NCBI GenBank assembly: GCA_014526335.1
Contig: JACTAT010000186.1
Coordinates: 78,001-142,000 of the forward strand
Length of the DNA: 64,000 nt
Reading direction: 5' to 3'
DNA from: Chrysaora quinquecirrha
Taxonomy: Eukaryota > Cnidaria > Scyphozoa > Semaeostomeae > Pelagiidae
This document shows, one piece after another, positions 57,873-64,000 of the stretch; position 1 is the first letter of the stretch; the number at the start of each line of letters is the position of its first letter. The notes beneath the pieces were generated by a model. The model did no database searches. It saw nothing but the letters and a program-made list of their open reading frames with translations, and was not told the DNA's origin. The translations under genes were made by a program, and so were the position numbers.

Positions 57873-58435
57873 TATCAATACAAACAAAGGGCAGTAAAAA
57901 CCCAAGATTTAAAAATTGTTATATTTCATTTTTTATATGCTTCCTCTTTTTATCATCCACAAATAATTCCTGATTTGAGACTATTAGACCCCGGAATCGT
58001 GTATACTACTGTTATTAAACGTGCCACCATTGATGTTTGACAAACTTAGACGTTTTCGGAACACGTTTAGCAGCTGTCTGGAAACCTTTTTTGTCATGAT
58101 TAGGACTAGTTTCTTTTTTAGCAATACCATATATAGAGGCTATCTTCAGTACGACAGATGAAGAGAAGGTCCCTGTCAAACATGAAGTAATTAGCAGAAC
58201 GGAATCAATTTGAGAACGAAATTAGCTCTAAGGCTATTCTCCAAAGTGCTCTACATCAGAGGACATACACAAATGTCCAAACATTCAATGCTCAAGAAAA
58301 TTTTTTATCTCGGGTTTATTCCGTGTTATTTTCCTAAAGGATAGAGGGATACTTAAAATGTTATCCATATTTTGATTCACGGATAGATAGTCTGTCTGAC
58401 TCATCTTTCGTGGAATAGAAGAAAGCGGAAAACAT
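57873..58435. other. No gene seen right of the duplication
   Basis: AT-rich single-copy-looking sequence; no frame or repeat recognised. Confidence 0.5.
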
Positions 58436-58439
58436 CTGA

Positions 58440-58800
58440 CGAAACACGTTAAAAAATGACCCCAAACGAATTTTGAAGTACTTCCAGAGCAAATTTCAAG
58501 GAATTATGAACATAAGAAAATTTGATAGAAGAAGACCCTCTCCCGAGGGGTGGCGATCTCGTGCTTCCGACATCTACACCAGGAAACATAATCCCTTAAA
58601 AAGTGAGTTATTTCGATCGATTTCAGACTTAGATAACCCCTCCAGTGAGAACAATCGAATAATGCACATCAGAGACTGGTTAGCCCAAAGTAACCCAGAA
58701 TCGACAGAAGCTGGGGATAAAAGAAGGGCCATTGCTTGCCTGCCCAACAGGCTTCAAAGCGTGGGGCAAGTTGGAAAATGGTACCACTAACCACTCCCTT
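58440..58800 (-). repeat. Dispersed repeat with tRNA-like module, member 3
   Basis: Shares ACACGTTAAAAAATGA...CAAACGAATTTT with member 1 and the TGCTTGCCTGCCCAAC end. The tRNA-like part is more diverged. The plus-strand 105-codon frame over it is an artefact. Confidence 0.5.
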
Positions 58801-59629
58801 TTTAATATATACAGATTAGGCCTTGACACAAACAAACTAACAAATTCGATTCACTTTTCTTTAAAAATTTTCTGGAGCTGGGATAAATTACAGAAAGTGT
58901 TAATTCACTCGAAAATTCAACAGTGGAGGCCAAAGTTTTGAAAAATGATAGATTTAGCCGGATAAAATTGTTGAAAGCATTGTTTCTGCCGTGTCGTGCT
59001 TTTTCGAAGCGCAAATGTGATCGTTCTTTGTGTTGGCTAAAAAATATTGTGAAAAACTATTCTGTTTTTTCCTAGCTCTATTAATGAAGTAAAGCATTAT
59101 TGAGTGATGTCAGCATCATTTTTATTCCTGCAAAAACCGATGTACCAATTTTTATGCCCAAACACTAAATTTTGACTTTAGTACGAAGGTTTCTTTACCG
59201 GGTTCCTTTTTTTTGAAACACCCTGTAGGTTTATTCAACCTACCATATATGAGATAGGGGTGTTTTCAATGTCAGAATGACAACACAAATTGTAAAACTA
59301 TCAATCTAGCGATCCTGAATAAACGTTGACACCAAAATTGCCCATAATATCTCCGAAAAGCGGTTTTAAAGGTCCATTCACTCGGAAATAGCCAATTTTG
59401 CTTTCATATTACCATGAGTGTTTGTGTTGGTAAATGATGTACAAAATTGACATTTTGAAACTCTTCTAAAAAAAGCTAAAGTGGCATCCTTAATGAACTT
59501 ATGACAAAAAATGAATGCTGACGTTATAAGATCTAAAAAAGATTGCAGATTTTGAGAGACAGTACAAAACTTGATCATATTTGTGAGTACAATTTATTTC
59601 CCCTCTTGATCTTGATTTTTGTCCTAACC
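58801..59629. other. No supported gene
   Basis: Short frames only. Confidence 0.4.
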
Positions 59630-60419
59630 TTAGGCCCCGTTTACACTGTATCGGATCACTTTTTGATCCGCTACAAAATGTGTATCCAGTATGAAGAACT
59701 GTTCTCTTTGCCTTTCCGTTTACACTGTACCGGATCACTTTTTGTTCACCAAATCAAGCATGCGCACTTTTACATCTCATCCTACAACAACAACAAGGCC
59801 TAACGTAGTTGGCGCCAGAAAGAAACGATTGTGATTTGGCAGACGATAGCAATAACAAAAGATAATGGCAAAAGCAAATAAAAAACCTCAAAGTTATGCG
59901 AATAACAATGCTGAAGAAGGAAAAACTTTGCATGGACGAAAGAGAAGATATCTCTCTTGCTTCGAGTAGTTGTTGAATCCAGCACAAGTAAAGCTGCTGC
60001 TGGCATTGACTTGGAGACAGTAAAATCCAAATAAATCCAAGAAGGAGAAAGATAAAAACAACATTTTATTTTTCATCGTCAAAATCATTTCTCAAGAATG
60101 ATGTTTGTAGCTTCACGACTCAACAAGCAACCAGATTAAATTTGTGCGGGAAAATTTAGCCTCGACGTCAATAGAAAATGGCCTCTTTGCAATTCAGCAT
60201 CAAAAAGTGTATCGGATAGAAGCGTTTACACTGTGGCGGATCACTTTTTTATCCGAACAGGTACAAGATTGATACTCTTTCCTAGCAGGTACAAAATGTG
60301 TACGGATAGGTGTACAAAAATTGTATCGGATCACTTTTCGTATGTAAACGGAAGCCTTATCCGATACACTTTTTGTAGCGGATCAAAAAGTGATCCGCTA
60401 CAGTGTAAACGGGGCCTTA
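59630..60419. mobile_element. PIF/Harbinger-like MITE, 784 bp, TTA target duplication
   Basis: Ends GGCCCCGTTTACACTGTA (59633 onward; inverted copy ending 60416) match for about 50 bp with few changes, and TTA flanks both sides (59630-59632, 60417-60419). The terminal motif GTTTACACTGT..CGGATCAC recurs inside near 59717 and 60222, giving subterminal repeats. No transposase. Confidence 0.85.
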
Positions 60420-61190
60420 GTCACACTCTTAGTCTTGGGCTTATTATCAGTCTTGGCTTAGTTTTGAAATTAAAGATTATCTTATCTATTACGTTAACCT
60501 GAATCTTAATCAAATCTTAATCTTTTTCGTAATCTAAATGATATCCTTATTCCCAATCTTAAACTTAATGTTCTTGTAAATTTTAACCTGCAATTTTAAT
60601 CTTTAATTTGAATCTTAAGTCCCATAAAATTTTATATTTTAATTGAAATTAAAATTAAGACAAATATTGAATTGAAAATTGAAATTAAAATTTTTTGTCT
60701 GAAATGAAACTAAATTAAAAACGAAAATAGAAATAAAAATTGAAATTGAAATTTCAATTGAATATTAATCGAAACGGAAACAAACATTAAATGAAATTAA
60801 CCATATGATAGTATCAATTGCAATTTAGTGAAATTTCAGAAAAAATACAAAATTTTTTAAAAACATTTTTCGATTGCATCAACAATCATCATCAGCTTAC
60901 AATTACAATCAACAAGTTAGATTATGTATAGTTAAGCTCAAGGCTGTAATAACAAACGTTAATTATGAAAGAACAGCAGTACAACCAAGACATATTATAG
61001 AGATTAAAGCTACTCATTTAATGACGGTTTTTCCGATAGCCTCTTTTATCCTGAGCTGGAATTCAGAGGAGGCTGTCTCCAAGATGACAATTTTATCCTC
61101 AGAAGTGGCATTTTTGCAGCTTTCTGATTTTTCTAAATGTTGAAAAACATGAGAGGCTAAACAATTTTTTAATTTTAAAAGATGTAAAAC
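60420..61190. other. AT-rich region with degenerate CTTAAT and AAATTGAAATT repeats
   Basis: TCTTAATC-type words at 60425-60610 and AATTGAAATTAAAATT-type words at 60620-60800; no gene. Confidence 0.5.
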
Positions 61191-61194
61191 TAAG

Positions 61195-61930
61195 TTTGAT
61201 GTTCAAGTCCTTTTTACAATATTAGCCCTTACGTCCTTAAGAAAGGAATTAATTTTGCTTTGTGTTGTCCTTGAAAAATGTACAATGCAAGGTACCTTAA
61301 ATAACCTAACGTCATCTGTCCCGTGTGAACCTTATTAAGATACTGATTAACAACGCTGTCGATACTGGAACTGGGAAAGCAGTTTTTAAGAAGAATGTTG
61401 ATAAGTTAAGCGATATCGTCATGAAAACCAGTCCAAGAGTTATTTATCTTAAATATCCGGTCAACCAATGTTCTTATTAAAGCCGTCTTAAAAGAAAATG
61501 AGCAGAAATTCAAGTAATAAGTAAGCAATCAAGTGTAAGTCTTCTTGCGGTATACTGTAGTGCCTTGAGAGTGTTGCTGTTGTCCAGTAGAATACCTAAA
61601 AACGGTAACGTCGTTCTTTTTCCCCAAAGTAAACTTAATATTGTTATGTCTCGTGTTAATAAATCCAAAAAAAAGCATCAGTCTCAGTATTAAATAAACA
61701 AAATATATCATCAACATAGCGCCTATAGAATAAAACCTTAGGACCTTGATACTCATTTATGCAAATATTTTCGTAATGACCCATAAACATATGGGCCAAA
61801 ACAGGAGCGAACGGTGATATCATAGAAACCCAGCATACCTGATCGTAGAAAATACCCCTCGAAAAAATAATGGGTTTGGGTAGTAGCAAATACAAATAAT
61901 TTCCTTCAGTTGGCCTAACCTCGGCCTTTT
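61195..61930 (-). pseudogene. Penelope-like element reverse transcriptase fragment
   Basis: Minus-strand blocks in order: FYDQVCWVSMISPFAPVLA, HMFMGHYEN, KVLFYRRYVDDIFCLF (YVDD catalytic pair), FGFINTRHNNIKFTL, VYRKKTYT, then ALIRTLVDRIFKINNSW and GFHDDIA with SIDSVVNQYL. This is the C-terminal half of the Penelope-like RT. Frames change several times, a stop follows GFHDDIA, and the GIY-YIG endonuclease was not found. Confidence 0.8.
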
Positions 61931-62290
61931 AAAAGCATTTCCACCACGAAAATTGTTGAAATAAAAAAGTTTGACAGGAAAGATTCCCTACCTAACGGAG
62001 TCAAACTCCCTACGACAGAGTTGCAGCTTATGAGACATGTCACCTTAGCGACTGTGGTACTCCGTCTTGAAAGAATCTAGTGGTATCCTGGTATAGAAAA
62101 CGATGGACAAATTGTTCAAATAGGCGCCAATGACACACATCAAAGAAGGGTTAGCCCGAATTACCCCTAGAAGTGATAGCAGTTTGCAAAAAAAAGGCGA
62201 GGACACGGTTACCCCACAGTCAACTGACCAAGGAGAAATTTTGAAAAGCGTTCATTCCCAAGTTTTGAGGAACCACGATTCGAGTTAATT
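61931..62290 (-). repeat. Dispersed repeat with tRNA-like module, member 4
   Basis: Minus strand about 62065-61985: GTCGCTAAGGTGACATGTCTC, then ATAAGCTGCAACTC and GGGAGTTTGACTCCG. Plus-strand phrases (AAAGCATTTCCACC, CCAATGACRCAC, CAAAGAAGGGTTA) match member 2 closely. Confidence 0.5.
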
Positions 62291-62780
62291 CCTTTGCCTC
62301 CACAGTTCCCGTTTGTTCCTAGAGGGGATGTCTTCTAGCCCTTTACATTTCGGAGAGATTTTGGAATCAAGGAAGCAATATGAATTTAACCCTTGCGATC
62401 AATATTCTCATAAATTTAAGATCTGTGATTGAATTAATTCGCAACAAGATAATTTAACTACAAATTTCAAACAGAGAAGAAATGGGGGATAGACGTATAT
62501 ACCACTTCGACTAACCGCGGCCTCCATTTCCAAAGGGGCCTGGGCGAAAGAAATTTTGGGGTGAAAGAATTTCTCGACTTCTGTTATCGCAAAAGGAAGC
62601 CTCGGATCTCTATCAATCAGTAAATTTTTATCACTGATATTTCACTGTTGTTTTCAATTAAGTTAAATTTTTGTGGCTTGTTATTCTCGGATAAGTACTT
62701 GGCTCTGGCAAGTCACAAGTATTGTCGTTATCTTGCCATTCTTGGTCTGGCATTTATTGCTAGGCCCTGTCTGTGTAAAA
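62291..62780. other. No gene seen; possible leader of next gene
   Basis: AT-rich; nothing recognised. Confidence 0.4.
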
Positions 62781-62784
62781 AATT

Positions 62785-64000
62785 ATGCATGCGGATCTAA
62801 AAAAGATATCTGGCATGAAGATCGACGAATTGAAATACTTTCCGCGTCTCCGTAGGCTCAAAGTCAGTGGTAAGAAAGCTGAATTGGTTGCAAGAGTGTT
62901 TGTGGCTGTGAAAAATGACGTTCCACTTGTAAAGTCCGCTGAAGAAGTTGAGCGTGAAATCGCTAATGAATACAAGTCAAAGCTTGTCATTTAAGGGAAT
63001 GAGATTCCAGAGCCGTTTGGATTACAACAAGATTGGCTTGATGAAGAAAATGGTGTGAAGTTCTGGCCAGTTACTATGTATTCAGAATTGAACTTCTGTG
63101 CTTTTCTTCCGATTGAGCTTGCCAGCAGTGACCTTAGTGACTAAAAAACATCTAAAGCATGTTGTTACTACTCACAAGGATGGTTATCCACACTTCAGTT
63201 TCTTAACATCTGTGGTGATAGCAAGAACTATTTTCTGAAGGGTACCTGCAGACCCTCCAAGCGTATCAATGATGCACAACATAAGTTTTGGATATGTTTG
63301 TCAAAAAATCTGGCAAAATCATATGCACCCACTTTACTTGCATGGCTTGTTTGTCGCAGACGTGTAACCACATTGCTGCAGCACTTTTTCGTGTTGTGAC
63401 AGCCAGCAGAATGGGTCTGAAAAATCCTCCTGCACTTCAACAGCTTTTCAGTGGCTTCCAAACAACAAAAATGTTGGTTACATGAAAGTGAAGGGCATGA
63501 AGTTGAAAGAAGTTATTTTGGACAGCGTGGAAAAAAGAAGACAGAGCTTAATTGCTCACCGAAGAAAACCATAACCCCATTGCAAGCTTTTCATACAGCA
63601 TAAGTCTGGAAAGTATGGCTGCTTCTTTGGGTGTGGTCTGCAATGAATCAGACAATATATTTTTTACTGCCCTGCCAAAAGAAAGACCTGCAAAAAAGAT
63701 GACAAGCCAAAAGAGACTTTAAATTCGTTGGACGACTGTTTCAGTATGTCTCAAAGTAAGGATGATTTTGCTCAAAGTATGAAGAAAGTTACCAAAAGGC
63801 AATTGTAAATCAATCGAAGTTCTGACACATGGTCGGTCTACGAACCCAAAATAGTTTAATTTAGAAAACATTTCATTAAAGCTTCCAAAGCCCATGATGT
63901 TAAAACTAAGCTTGCTTCTTTGAAAAGAGCTGGAAGCATTGACATACATCTGGATGGCATATTCAGTGCCATATCATGTGATGCCTCAATCAATTCAAAA
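62785..64000 (+). pseudogene. SAP-SWIM-YqaJ (lambda-exonuclease-like) family gene, 3' end outside window
   Basis: Begins with a SAP-like DNA-binding helix pair (LKKISGMKIDELKY...LKVSGKKAELVARV). The frame continues through TAA at 62992-62994 and TAA at 63142-63144 into YYSQGW and FLKGTCRPS. After a shift near 63300 comes a SWIM-type finger CTHFTCMACLSQTCNHIAAA. Further blocks (GQRGKKKTEL, SLDDCFSMSQSKDDF, then KASKAHDVKTKL near 63880) match the run-up to the YqaJ exonuclease domain in this cnidarian-expanded family. Several stops and shifts show a degraded copy. Confidence 0.75.

Overview
This window looks like repeat-rich nuclear DNA from an invertebrate, most likely a cnidarian such as a coral or sea anemone. 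Supporting signs are split genes with GT/AG introns, no bacterial-type operons, AT-rich sequence, and a dense mix of LINE, Penelope-like, BEL/Pao, PIF/Harbinger-like, hAT-like, TTAA-type and Mutator-like elements, plus a SAP-SWIM-YqaJ family gene. The taxon is an inference. I see no clearly intact host gene.

Layout. 1-4.2 kb: a decayed CR1/L2-like LINE (SGNH-type ORF1, endonuclease, reverse transcriptase). 4.5-5.1 kb: a DDE_Tnp_4-type transposase remnant and a cysteine-rich CxC remnant. 5.5-8.5 kb: a BEL/Pao LTR retroelement with its 5' LTR, broken inside RT. 8.75-11.4 kb: an unrecognised zinc-finger gene whose frame is split by a 1,073-bp hAT-like insertion (8-bp target duplication). 12.2-16.2 kb: micro- and minisatellites, a TTAA-flanked MITE and a tRNA-like dispersed repeat. 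16.55-21.4 kb: a composite TAA-flanked element holding octamer-satellite hairpins, nested MITEs and a LINE 3' end with a paralogous empty site.

The centrepiece is 21,604-30,615, a 9.0-kb Mutator-like element (MULE) bounded by a perfect 10-bp target duplication. Its inverted ends are largely a 10-bp minisatellite. It carries one minus-strand multi-exon gene that encodes, in order, a protein kinase, a papain-like (viral deubiquitinase-like) peptidase domain, a SUMO-interacting-motif-like exon, a MULE DDE transposase and a SWIM zinc finger. Splice phases agree across five of its exons.

A 17.5-kb block (22,810-40,341) starting inside that gene is repeated directly as 40,342-57,872 at very high identity. 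Each copy also holds the right MULE end, a LINE with a 2A-like motif, a PHD finger and no endonuclease domain, a tRNA-like repeat, an old LINE fossil and a CTTCAT hexamer array. Most differences between copies are one-base homopolymer indels, so real tandem duplication and assembly artefact (haplotypes placed in series) must be separated.

57.9-64 kb: another tRNA-like repeat, a PIF/Harbinger-like MITE, a Penelope-like RT fossil, a further tRNA-like repeat and the start of a degraded SAP-SWIM-YqaJ gene that runs off the window.
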